From: Agapanthus africanus | Lineage: Eukaryota; Streptophyta; Magnoliopsida; Asparagales; Amaryllidaceae | Length of the DNA: 64,000 bases | Assembly (NCBI GenBank): GCA_030015575.1 | Contig: JASDDO010000016.1 | Location: forward strand, 455,962,141-456,026,140 | Direction: 5' to 3' | In this document: in pieces, positions 10,203 through 19,495 of the stretch | Layout: each line of letters starts with the position of its first letter | Numbering within the stretch: position 1 is the stretch's first letter | The notes under the pieces: generated by a model | Databases searched by the model: none | What the model was told of the DNA's origin: nothing | What the model saw: only the letters and a program-made list of their open reading frames with translations | Position numbers and translations under genes: made by a program

Positions 10203-13200
10203 TTATGTCTGATATTCACTTATGAGGAAACTGATCTCCTCGATGTCCGCCATAGTCCAACTGAAAACTTGCCGCCTATCTTGTAAGACTTTTAAAATAG
10301 CGTTCTCTTGCTCGAAGGCTAGAGAGGCTGATATGATAATGGGAAAAGTCTCATTCTCACCTATGTAAGCATATCTACGGTGAGACGGCAAGGGCATGAG
10401 TTCAAATTTCCGAGGCGAAAGAACCATTGCGGAATCTACCTCGAACTCAAAGGACTCTAACACAGGTTCGAAATCACTGCAAACAACCGATTCGGATGGT
10501 TCGACTGACTCATCCAAAAATTCAAACGACTCATATTCGGGCTGTGAGTCGTCATCATCCAAAAAAGTGAAACATTCATAATCAACATCGGTTGTGTCAA
10601 CAGTAGTAGGCTCAAGGAGGGACGCACTAGTGGCGTCAAAACTGTTTTCATCAAATAGAAATCTTTCAAGCTCGCAGTCCTCCTGCGTGATTTCGTGAAT
10701 AGAGCAAACTTCTCGTGTACTATTTTTAGGCACGGGGGGCAGACTTCCCATTTTATAAATATTGAACTCACTAGACCTCTTTCCGAAGGATAGGGTCATG
10801 GAGCCATTGCGACAATTTATTATGGCATTGGAAGTGGCCAAAAATGGTCGACCAAGAATCACCGGAATTTGGTTTCTTGGGTTAGCAACAGGTTGTGTAT
10901 CCATAACGATAAAATCAACGGGGAATATGAATTCCCCGACTTTGATCAACACATCCTCTAGTTGACCCCTTGGATAGGTGATTGATCGATCAGCCATTTG
11001 GAGAGTGCAACGAGTGGGTTTCAACTCTCCAACCCCTAATTGTTCGTACACGGAGTAAGGAATCAGGTTAACACTAGACCCAAGATCTAAAAGTGCACGA
11101 TTAATTTGCTTATCCCCAATTGTGATTGAAATAGTAGGACAGCCGGGGTCCTTTCGTTTTTGGGGTAATGTTTGATGGTGGTTAATAGCATTGCTCACTG
11201 CACTAGCCACTAGCACTTTCTTGGGTACTTGAGATGCCTTTCTCTTCGAGGTGTACAAGCCCTTTAAGATTTTCGCGTATGAAGGGACTTGTTGGATAGC
11301 ATCCAAGAGAGGTATATTTATGCTAACCTGCTTAAAGATCTCCACAATCTTCTCCACTTGTGCATTTGGTTTATTAGGACTCAACCTGTTTGGAAATGGT
11401 GCATTTTGAAAATTTGTTGAGTCACAAGTCTGTGGAGTAGAATGTGGAATAGGAACGGATCCCAGTGTGGATGTGTTCGTGTTGTTAGAAATGGGTCCGT
11501 TCGAGTCAGAAGAAGTAGAGCCGTGTGAAGGGTGGAGAATAGGCTCTAAAGAAAAAGGTGAAGAAGGAAGTGAAGAAAATGAAGAAGGGGAAGAAGAACC
11601 ACCGGCGGGGATGTCATCACTAGTTTCCACATTATTTTGCAACGCTCTTCCGGATCTCAACGTGGTCACCGCATTTACATTGTGATTGTGATATGCGTTT
11701 TGTGGGTGACCGGGATTGGGCAATGGTTGAGATGGAAGCTTTCCCTCTTCTCTCTCGCTCAACGCAGCAGTTAATTGTGCAATTTGTGCCTCAATAGATT
11801 TGATACTTTGATCGTGTGAGGCATTGTTATTCATTAAAGATTGCACATAACTTTCAAATCTTGCTGCGGATTCTGTAGTTTGCTTGAGAAATGCATCAAG
11901 ACTTTTCTCGAGCGAGCTAACCTTATCATCATTAGGTTGAACCAAATTGTTCGTTTGATTTGTATAAGGTTGTTGTTGGAAAGGTTGCTGGTTTTGAGTT
12001 TGTAAGGGTGCTTGTTGTTGTTGTGGAGGAGTTCTTTGAAAATTGTTATTCCCTTGGATTTGTTGATTTTGGTTCCAAGCGAAATTTGGGTGACTCCTCC
12101 ACCCTTGATTGTATGTCGAAGAGTAAGGATCATTTCTTTGTCGTTGCTGAAATGCAGCATTGACTTGATCCTGTCCTTGAGTAGGTGTATTATAAGGACA
12201 CTCTTCGGTTAAATGCGATGGGTTCGAACAACAAGCACAAACAGTTCGTGTGGGTAGAGTAGGGGCAGGAGAAGACGATGAGATTTTTGTCTCAATGGCT
12301 TCTAGCTTTTTCATAAGTGAGGCCATCTCGGCCTTCATAGCTATCGACATATCTATTTGATGTATGCCTGCCCTAGATTGACCAACTGAAGAAGATGATG
12401 TGGTCTTGGTACTCTCCCACTGAATTGTTTGCTCACTTAGGTCCTCAAGAAACTGCCAAGCTTCGTCGCTAGACTTGGAGAGAAAATGACCTTGACAAAT
12501 TGTTTCTAGCAACTGCTTCGTTGCTGCGTTCAATCCCTCGTATAATGTTTGGCAAAGTTGCCAATTTTCTATCCCATGATGAGGGCATTGAACAAGTAGG
12601 TCTTTAAATCTCTCGAAGCATTTCCAGAATGGTTCGGACGGAAGCTGTGAAAATTGTATGATCTCGTTTCGGATTCTAGCAGTTTTATGATGAGGGTAGA
12701 ACTTTTTCAGAAAAGCTCTCACAAACTCGTCCCAATTTCTAATGGAATGTGATGCGGTGCTGTATAGCCACTTCTCGGCTAGGTCACATAAGGTAAAAGG
12801 AATGACCCTTAGCCTTATTGCGTCATCACTTAATTGGGTTGTCTTCATCATGCCGCAAACGTTTTGGAATTTATTAATGAAAATATATGCATCTTCGGAT
12901 TCCAAACCATGAAACTTAGGCAGCATATTGATGAAATGTGGTTTTATTTCAAAATTATCCCCATTCGCCGGTGGGGGTGAAAGACATGTGGGTAAAGAAG
13001 TGCGAACTGGGTAGAAGAGATCCTGGAGCGCAACTCGTGCGGGTGCTACAACAGGCGGAAGATTCGGGTTATTCGCACCTGGCGGAGGTGGAATCATTCC
13101 CGTCGGTAAGGTATAGTTGGGGTCGTGTCCCGACATACCTTCGAAAGAAGAATTTAAAGGTGGAGGTAAGGAAGTGGACGGAAGATCGACGAAGGGTTCG

Positions 13201-13274
13201 TCGAAGGGTTCGTTGGTCGGCACCAACGAAACACGGACTAATCGGGCGTTAGTATCCCTAGTCCAAAATGACAT
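10203..13274 (-). CDS. Gag-protease polyprotein of Athila-type element E
   Basis: A 1023-residue frame. Gag would form the particle and bind RNA, and the protease would cut the polyprotein. Visible parts are a proline-rich N-terminus (about 1-110), a Retrotrans_gag domain (about 112-290; F-H-G-L-E-S-E-D, E-K-W-L-Y, F-L-K-K-F-Y-P), a CCHC zinc knuckle of form C-x2-C-x4-H-x4-C (about 350; motif ending S-H-L-T-E-E-C), a long Q/N/S/P-rich linker and an aspartic protease (about 715-840; A-L-L-D-L-G-S-S-V-N-L-I-P, later I-L-G-R-P-F-L-A-T). After this comes an acidic stretch with three (Y/L)E(S/C)F(E/T)F motifs. The last about 60 residues (A-Y-I-G-E-N-E-T-F-P-I-I-I) match the segment that normally precedes reverse transcriptase in Athila pol. 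No polymerase follows. The frame is open, and the start is the first methionine downstream of the leader. Confidence 0.9.
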   Translation of the reverse strand: MSFWTRDTNARLVRVSLVPTNEPFDEPFVDLPSTSLPPPLNSSFEGMSGHDPNYTLPTGMIPPPPGANNPNLPPVVAPARVALQDLFYPVRTSLPTCLSPPPANGDNFEIKPHFINMLPKFHGLESEDAYIFINKFQNVCGMMKTTQLSDDAIRLRVIPFTLCDLAEKWLYSTASHSIRNWDEFVRAFLKKFYPHHKTARIRNEIIQFSQLPSEPFWKCFERFKDLLVQCPHHGIENWQLCQTLYEGLNAATKQLLETICQGHFLSKSSDEAWQFLEDLSEQTIQWESTKTTSSSSVGQSRAGIHQIDMSIAMKAEMASLMKKLEAIETKISSSSPAPTLPTRTVCACCSNPSHLTEECPYNTPTQGQDQVNAAFQQRQRNDPYSSTYNQGWRSHPNFAWNQNQQIQGNNNFQRTPPQQQQAPLQTQNQQPFQQQPYTNQTNNLVQPNDDKVSSLEKSLDAFLKQTTESAARFESYVQSLMNNNASHDQSIKSIEAQIAQLTAALSEREEGKLPSQPLPNPGHPQNAYHNHNVNAVTTLRSGRALQNNVETSDDIPAGGSSSPSSFSSLPSSPFSLEPILHPSHGSTSSDSNGPISNNTNTSTLGSVPIPHSTPQTCDSTNFQNAPFPNRLSPNKPNAQVEKIVEIFKQVSINIPLLDAIQQVPSYAKILKGLYTSKRKASQVPKKVLVASAVSNAINHHQTLPQKRKDPGCPTISITIGDKQINRALLDLGSSVNLIPYSVYEQLGVGELKPTRCTLQMADRSITYPRGQLEDVLIKVGEFIFPVDFIVMDTQPVANPRNQIPVILGRPFLATSNAIINCRNGSMTLSFGKRSSEFNIYKMGSLPPVPKNSTREVCSIHEITQEDCELERFLFDENSFDATSASLLEPTTVDTTDVDYECFTFLDDDDSQPEYESFEFLDESVEPSESVVCSDFEPVLESFEFEVDSAMVLSPRKFELMPLPSHRRYAYIGENETFPIIISASLAFEQENAILKVLQDRRQVFSWTMADIEEISFLISEYQT

Positions 13275-14382
13275 ACACTAAAGGGTAGTGCAGTCAGAAA
13301 AAAGAGAAAACAGAATGTGGGGGTAAGATAACGTCAGTGAGAAGAAGTGATGGAAGTGAGTTTGCAAGTTTTCTTTAGCGGCAAGTTGCAAGTTTTGAAA
13401 AGATTTTTTTATTATTTTTGTTTTATTATTTTTGTGTGAGTTTTGCAAAGAAGTTTTTGAAAACGGACTCGTGACACAACTGACTCAACCACACATGCAC
13501 AATCAGGCCTAGATCTAGGGTCGCCTAGGTCTGCTAGACAGCTCCTAACTAGGGCTAGAAATAGACCTCAAACCGCCTCTTCACGGACAAATACGGCCAG
13601 GTAAGTGGGAAGGAACCACCACTACAGTGGGCCTAATTAAAAACCACTAGCCTAGACACCGCAATGTCGGTCAGGATAAACGGCCGATGCCTACCCTAGT
13701 CCTTTTCCTATTGAGCTCGCTGTCCTTAGGTCTGAGTCTAATCTTTTTTAATTAAAGGTGGTTGATGCAAAATGCTTAGGTGTTTTCTGGGGTCCTGGGA
13801 AGGGTGATGAAATCCCCACCCAATCTGGATTTGGTCAATATAGCCCCTTAGAATCCGGTTAAATTATGCAAAACAAATAAAATTTCACTTGCAATCAGAA
13901 TTTTTTAGCGCGGCGCAAAGAAACCTGCAGAAATCTGTTATTTAGAAGGGGGAGAAAGACTCTTTTACGCAAAGAACCCTGCAGAAAATTTTCACAGACA
14001 GAGATATGGAGGTTGCAGAGGGGAGGAAAAGAAACAAACACAGAAAATTCGGTGTGCTGACGTGGCCAAGCTGCGGCGCTTCCGCGGTGTAATACCCCTA
14101 TATGCGGCGGAAGAGCGGCCGTATTAGGGTTTCAGGCTCTGAAAAAAATTGTTTTGCTTCTCTGTCCAATTTCTCCTCTGTTCTTCTGCACCAATTTTTG
14201 TTTTGCCCTCTGTAAAATTCCAGATCCTTAATTCTTCGCTGTTCCTGCAAGATTCAAAAGATACACCCTTCAAACAGATCAAATTTGATACTTTTTTTTT
14301 TTTATATTTTTATATTTTCAGATTTTTATGAGTTTTAAAATTTATATCAACCCGAAAATTCACAAAAGGAAAGATTACGCCG
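13275..14382 (-). other. Element E leader (5' untranslated region)
   Basis: 1.1 kb between the primer site and the gag start on the minus strand. It contains GC-rich segments near 14070-14125 (TGCGGCGCTTCCGCGG and CGGCGGAAGAGCGGCCG) resembling the CCGCGG palindromes of the LTR, and a pyrimidine/T-rich stretch at about 14280-14330. I see no convincing gene. Confidence 0.75.
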
Positions 14383-14400
14383 TCCCCGGCAACGGCGCCA
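14383..14400 (-). other. Primer binding site of E, tRNA-Asp
   Basis: On the minus strand TGGCGCCGTTGCCGGGGA begins two bases after the 5' LTR. It is complementary to the 3' end of plant tRNA-Asp (CCCCGGCAACGGCGCCA), the primer typical of Athila elements. Confidence 0.9.
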
Positions 14401-14402
14401 TT

Positions 14403-15697
14403 TGATTAATATAGATTTTACGATCAAAAATATAATTACCGCAATCAGAAACGGCGTCGCTTCGCAGCTAGCCGGTGAGTGCGGGTCGATCCACAGAGAC
14501 GGGTAAATTCCTTTAGTGTGTCTTAACGAGTTGATTCTATTTGTGGTTTTGATTGGTTTATAAAAATCTATGAAAACGAGATCTAATTAATCTAATTAAT
14601 CTTGCTAGGGTTAGGTTTAGGGGAAGTTTTGGGAGATTAAGGTTCTTCCTCGCCGCTTTCAATGCCATTTTTTTATAGATCTATTAGATGTTAAGTTAAT
14701 TATTAATAAAGTGGATACGAATCTCTTGGGAAGAGGTTTCTTCCTCTAGATTTGTACCCTTACTTTGTTGATAATTATCCTAACCCTCACGGAAAACGTG
14801 CGCAACCGGCCCTTTATACTACGGTTCATCGTTACCTCGAAGGGTAGGATGCCGCCGGGAGCGGTTGTGCTCGTATGCGTGAAGTACTAATTAATTAGGT
14901 GAAGGTGGCATTGAAAGGGGTGAGAGATCACATCTCTCAACCCTTTCCCTAAGGCTAACCCTAACAAGCGAGGAGACTACTCGCTCATTAGGGGATGAGA
15001 AAACATTTTAATTAAAAGAACAGAAATAAAAGACTTACTAATTCGATGGCTCCCTCCAAACAAGAAGAACAGATCTGAATATTTTCTCCCAGAAAATCTG
15101 AATTTTATTGATTGAAAATAGGCATACAATTTTCGGATCTAAAACTACAATTTATAAGAAAATAGGAAATCTAGGGTTACAGACTCTCGCGCACGTGAAT
15201 TTACAGATTTGACCCCTGAAAATCCTAACATAAACACCGACGCACCGACGCACTAAAATTGCACCGACACGGGCTCTGTATGGCCGCGAATCCGCGGCTC
15301 CAGGTAGGGTTTGGCCGCGGTTCCGCGGCCAATTAAGGGAATTAGGCTCTGAGCTTTCTGGGCTTTGTTCACTGCACCTTTGGGCTTCTGTTTCCATATG
15401 TAGTTTCTCTGTTGGGCTTCTTATTCTCTTCCAGATATTTCAGTGAATACTTGTAGCGATCTTTTAACCGTTCACATGACATTTTGGACCTTGTACTGTT
15501 CTTCGTCTAGGCTTGACTCGGATCCGTCTAATAGTTGGTCAAAAATCCCTTTTTCTGTTGTTTTGTGTCTTTTTCACTGTATTTGCTCCAGAAACCTGTA
15601 TCCTGTAATATGCAACAAACGTGCGTCAAGAGTACCTGTTTATTTATAAAAAGGATAAGAATAGGGGAATGATAAATGCAATATTATGGTCTGAACA
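14403..15697 (-). repeat. Element E 5' LTR
   Basis: 1295-bp LTR nearly identical to 7115-8409 and carrying the same paired CCGCGG palindromes (15282-15298 and 15313-15330) and the minus-strand TATA-like TTTATAAATA at about 15641-15650. It is followed by the target duplication ATCGC (15698-15702). Confidence 0.93.
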
Positions 15698-15702
15698 ATC
15701 GC

Positions 15703-17380
15703 TTATACATATTAGTAGAGCCCTTAGAATCTTTGCTTGATTACCAGCGTTGTGATGGCAGTCACACTAGTGGGGGCTGGGTAGTCTATAAGCAGCATCC
15801 TATACAGGTCCCTAGTCGTAGGATTATCGAGACAGGGCATCGATACTCCGGAGTAGACTAGTCTGTACGCTTCTCATCCCAGTTGGGGAGATGGTTTGTC
15901 CCATAGCCATCAGTACGTCGTACTGGAGATAGTATACAGGTGCTCATTAGGTTATGGGTACACCGGACAGGACTCGCCGGGAACTACAGGTTGGATTTAT
16001 ACCCATCGCCAGATAGCAGTTCCCAGGTGACATGAGTACAGCTTAGTCCGTCGACTTGACACTGCTACTTCGCCTCGAGTGTGTTCCCACTGTTCTTAGA
16101 TTACTACCCTACCACAGCTTAAAGGAGTCGTGCAAACAGGTAGTAGTTAGGTGCAGTCCCGAAGCACTTGGAGGCAGTGGCGATTAGACAGGATTCATCT
16201 CTCCCGGTATTGGGGGTTGATATCGCGCTGTGCATGGAGAGCCATTACGCAAAGTCCCTGGCCAGGGCAAGCGAGATTTACTAGTAGGTTCCAGTAGTTT
16301 CTCAAGGTGTAATGGGCTACACTCCAACACGACTTCTACCGCTATTAGGGGTTTGACGTTTACCGCCCCTAGGCCCGTTATGCGATAGTCCTAAACGAAC
16401 AGACCGGACTGTACGGAGATTGTCACATCAGGCTCAGTAGGAGTTCGGATGGGTTTCCTCATCGGCCTTCTTATCGACATCTACCTGGGGACCGTTACAT
16501 ACAGCTAGTGCCGCTTGCGGTCTGTGGTTAAACCCACTGCCAGCGTAGTGTCGAGTTTTTAGAGTCCCACACAGAGAGTTTCCCTGCTTCGGGCGAAACG
16601 ATATAGAGGTCGTATGGTTTTACGACAGGGTTCGGATGCATACGTGTTTTTACGCACGTACGATGTTCGGACAGTTTTTACTAGTCGGCTTTGGTTTAAG
16701 CCAGATTCTAGTATCGGATTATTGGATTTATACAGTCTAAAGTTTTTCCGTGTTTTCACGGATAGGAGGGGCATTCTCGTAATTTGTCGGGAAGCTTCTA
16801 GAAGGATGATGACTTGGAGGCTAAGGTGGCATTTGCATTTATTGGATTAATGAGTCATGAGAGTGAATCATCCATGGAGTTAATGTTGCATTAATGTTTT
16901 AAATGACTCATGAGATGAATCACTCTATGAATTAATGAAGCATGATGACACATATTTATTTGTTATTCATTTTAATAAAATCATATGCTTCATATATTCA
17001 AATGATATCATTCATCCAAAAGGATGCTCATTCTCACCTTCTCTCTCCTTAAGCTCTTTCTCTTCAAACCCTAACCCTAATCTCTCATGTGTTGAGATCA
17101 AGGGTTAGCAAGACTTGTTAATCCATAATCCTACTCTATATCCCCTAGGTTGCTTAGATTAGCAATTTGAGAAACCTAGTTACCTCAAGTTAGAGGTCAA
17201 GCTTGGAGTAGTAGCTCTCGGGTGGATCGTCTTTGACTCGAGGAGGCCGTTGAGGTGCCGACGTTCCAAAGAGCCTACGAGGTGTGGAGGACAGCGATGA
17301 AGACCCGAAGGACAAGTAACGTGAGGTATAACTTCGAATCCGAGTAGTTAAACATTTCGTAGTTTGCTAGTAATGGTTTA
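15703..17380 (+). repeat. Element B 5' LTR, piece 2
   Basis: Continues the B LTR directly after the E target duplication and matches 33271-34948 of the B 3' LTR. It includes an ACGTG-type hairpin near 16630-16665, TGAGTCA/TGACTCA sites at 16851-16857 and 16904-16910, and a short CCCTAACCCTAA run. It ends with GTTTA (17376-17380), the target duplication of element D. Confidence 0.92.
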
Positions 17381-19481
17381 TGTTGGAGATAGTGCCCTCA
17401 AAGTCAATTATTGGATCGCAGGTACGTGATTGCAATGATTGAGGCATGACCTATACCGATATGACAGTCTTGCTCGAGATGATAGTATGCTATTTGGTTT
17501 GTCTTTATCATCGTATACATGCTTTAGTTCACTATTGCATGATGACAGAGCCCATAGGATTCTTGCTTGACTACCAGCAGTATGATGGCGATCATATACG
17601 TGGGAGCTGGGGTCTGTAAGCACATCCTTTAAAGTGTCCCTAGTCGTGGGAGTTTCGAGACAGGGCATCGATACTCCAGAGTAGACTAGTATATACAGTC
17701 AAGACCCCGACGAGGGGCGGTGGCCGGTCTCACAAGCTATTGGTGTTAGTTGATTCACCTAAGATGTATACAGGTGCTCATTAGGTTATGAGTACACCGG
17801 ACAGGACTCGCCGGGAACATGCTAGTTGGTATTATACATATCGTCAGATAGCAGTTCCCTGGTGACATGTGTACATGTTAGTTCATCGACCTGAGGTCGT
17901 CATTTGTCTCCTGTGAGTTCCCACTGTGCTTTGATTTCTACCCTACCACGGCTCAAAGAAGTCGTGCAAACAGGTCTTTTTTAGGTACAGTCCCGAGCCA
18001 CATGGAGGCAAGTGAGCGGATCGGCAGGGGATTCATCTCTCCCGGTATTGGGGGTGAGATCGCGCTGTGTCTAGGAGAGCCATTACACAAAGCCCTCGGC
18101 CGAGGCAGGAGATTTACTGGTAGGTACTCCAGTAGTATCTCAGGGTGTTCTGGGCCACTCTCTGACACGACTTATACCGCTAATAGGGGTCTGACGTTAC
18201 CAGCCCCTAGGCAGATATGCGATACTCATAGACGAATGGACCGGACTGTATGTATATTGTCACTGTTAGGCTCAGTAGGGTTTCTAGATGAGTTCGCTCG
18301 TCAGCTTCCCTTGCAATCAATACATAGGCATCCGTTACGTACAGCTTGTACTTCTGACGTGCTAGAGGTTATACCCAGTGCCAGTGTGTTGATGAGTCAT
18401 TAGAGTCCCCCACAGACACTTTCCCAAGTTCGGGCGAAACGTTGTAGAGGCCGTATGGTTTTATGGCAGGGTTCGAAAAATGCACGTGCGTTTTCGCACG
18501 TGTCATTTTTCGGGCAGATAATACTGGTCGGCTTTAGTTTAAGCCTGATCCGAGTATTATACTGTGTAGATATAATATCTTTGTCTCAGATGTATTTGTA
18601 TTCGATCGTAATACAAATGCGGGTATGTTTATACCATTACGGGGTTATCCTGAAATTCGTTTCAGGATCACTTTTGGAAGTTGCCAGTTTCCAGTTTTCT
18701 ATCGCCCGTCTTTAACATTCGGTTAAAGACGGATTTATCTTTTCTTCTGGAGGGTGAGTCATGAGGTGAGTCATGAGTGGATGCTTCTTGATATGGTGAC
18801 TAGGATTAATGACTCATGGTTGTATTTAATGATGCATTAAATGCTTTGATGACTAGCTTAAGGTGATTCATCATTTGCATTAATATTTTGCAAGGTGTAC
18901 ATTATGACTCATTCATTTGTATTAGTGCTAATGGTCACTCTCTTGATTCCTACACTCACCTCCCTCCCCTTTAAATTGGCCGGCCATTCTTGGTGAATGG
19001 GCATGGTTGTTGTTTTGAGAAAAGATTATAGTTTATGTGTATGGAAATTTCAAAGCTCTTTTCATTCCATCACAATTTCAAATGGCAACTTCATTAACCG
19101 TTCGTCCATGGCTTTGGACATAACGAGACAAAGTATTCTACTCATTTTCTACATCATCTTGGTCGTCTCTTTTAGCAAACTTGACGACCGAATTGCCTCG
19201 GTTCAGAGGCGGGAGCCCGTTTAAAGATCCGTCGACGTGGTGCCACCTGGACGAGAAGACTGGAGATTCAGGAGATCAGAGCAGCCGCAACAAAACGTGG
19301 GATGATGGTTGAAGATCGAAAGACTTGGATCGTTCGGTATAACTCTTCTACCTACTTTGTAGTTTGTTAGTTTAGCTTTAATGGCAGATCCAGGTTATAG
19401 TACGCGATAGCGCCAGTTGTAAAAGTTTTTGTTCCGCATTTGGCGTCTGTTAGACGGCCGGGGCGCTACCGTGGACTTACA
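17381..19481 (+). repeat. Element D 5' LTR
   Basis: 2101-bp LTR. It holds a strong hairpin at 18476-18510 (arms TGCACGTGCG and CGCACGTGTCA around TTTT), four TGA(G/C)TCA sites at 18755-18911 and a TTTAAATT box near 18970. Short open stretches inside are not conserved as proteins. The end CTTACA is followed by one base and then the primer site. Confidence 0.92.
18755..18977 (+). promoter_or_regulatory. TGASTCA cluster upstream of a TATA-like box in D LTR
   Basis: TGAGTCA at 18755-18761 and 18767-18773 and TGACTCA at 18810-18816 and 18905-18911 precede a TTTAAATT box at about 18970. TGA(G/C)TCA is the GCN4/AP-1-like core bound by plant bZIP factors. Related sites occur in the B LTR. The promoter role is an inference. 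Confidence 0.45.
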
Positions 19482-19482
19482 G

Positions 19483-19495
19483 TGGTATCAGAGCC
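19483..19495 (+). other. Primer binding site of D, initiator tRNA-Met
   Basis: TGGTATCAGAGCC, the standard plant copia primer site complementary to initiator tRNA-Met, lies one base after the 5' LTR end. Confidence 0.92.

Larger units (their letters stand above)
7115..15697 (-). mobile_element. Athila-type Ty3/gypsy element E, gag-protease only, young
   Basis: An 8583-bp element on the minus strand, flanked by ATCGC (7110-7114 and 15698-15702). Two LTRs of 1295 bp each differ at only about six places (about 0.5 %), implying insertion roughly 0.2 million years ago. It has a tRNA-Asp primer site, a polypurine tract, a 1.1 kb leader and one long open gag-protease frame of 1023 codons. No reverse transcriptase, RNase H or integrase can be recognised, so it is a non-autonomous member that looks structurally whole for its type. 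The primer site and gag type point to the Athila lineage. It would need polymerase and integrase from a relative. Confidence 0.9.

Noticed and set aside
11467-12212. Plus-strand open frames opposite Athila gag-protease
   Set aside because: They are shadows of the minus-strand 1023-codon frame, with biased composition from the Q/N/S-rich linker read backwards.
17066-17080. Telomere-like AAACCCTAACCCTAA (also near 34636)
   Set aside because: Only about two repeat units, and the same sequence is in both LTRs of element B, so it is part of the LTR.
17953-18168. Open frame conserved in both D LTRs (also 25501-25716)
   Set aside because: Both copies come from the same LTR duplication, so conservation reflects recent identity. 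Codon pattern and length give no support for a protein.
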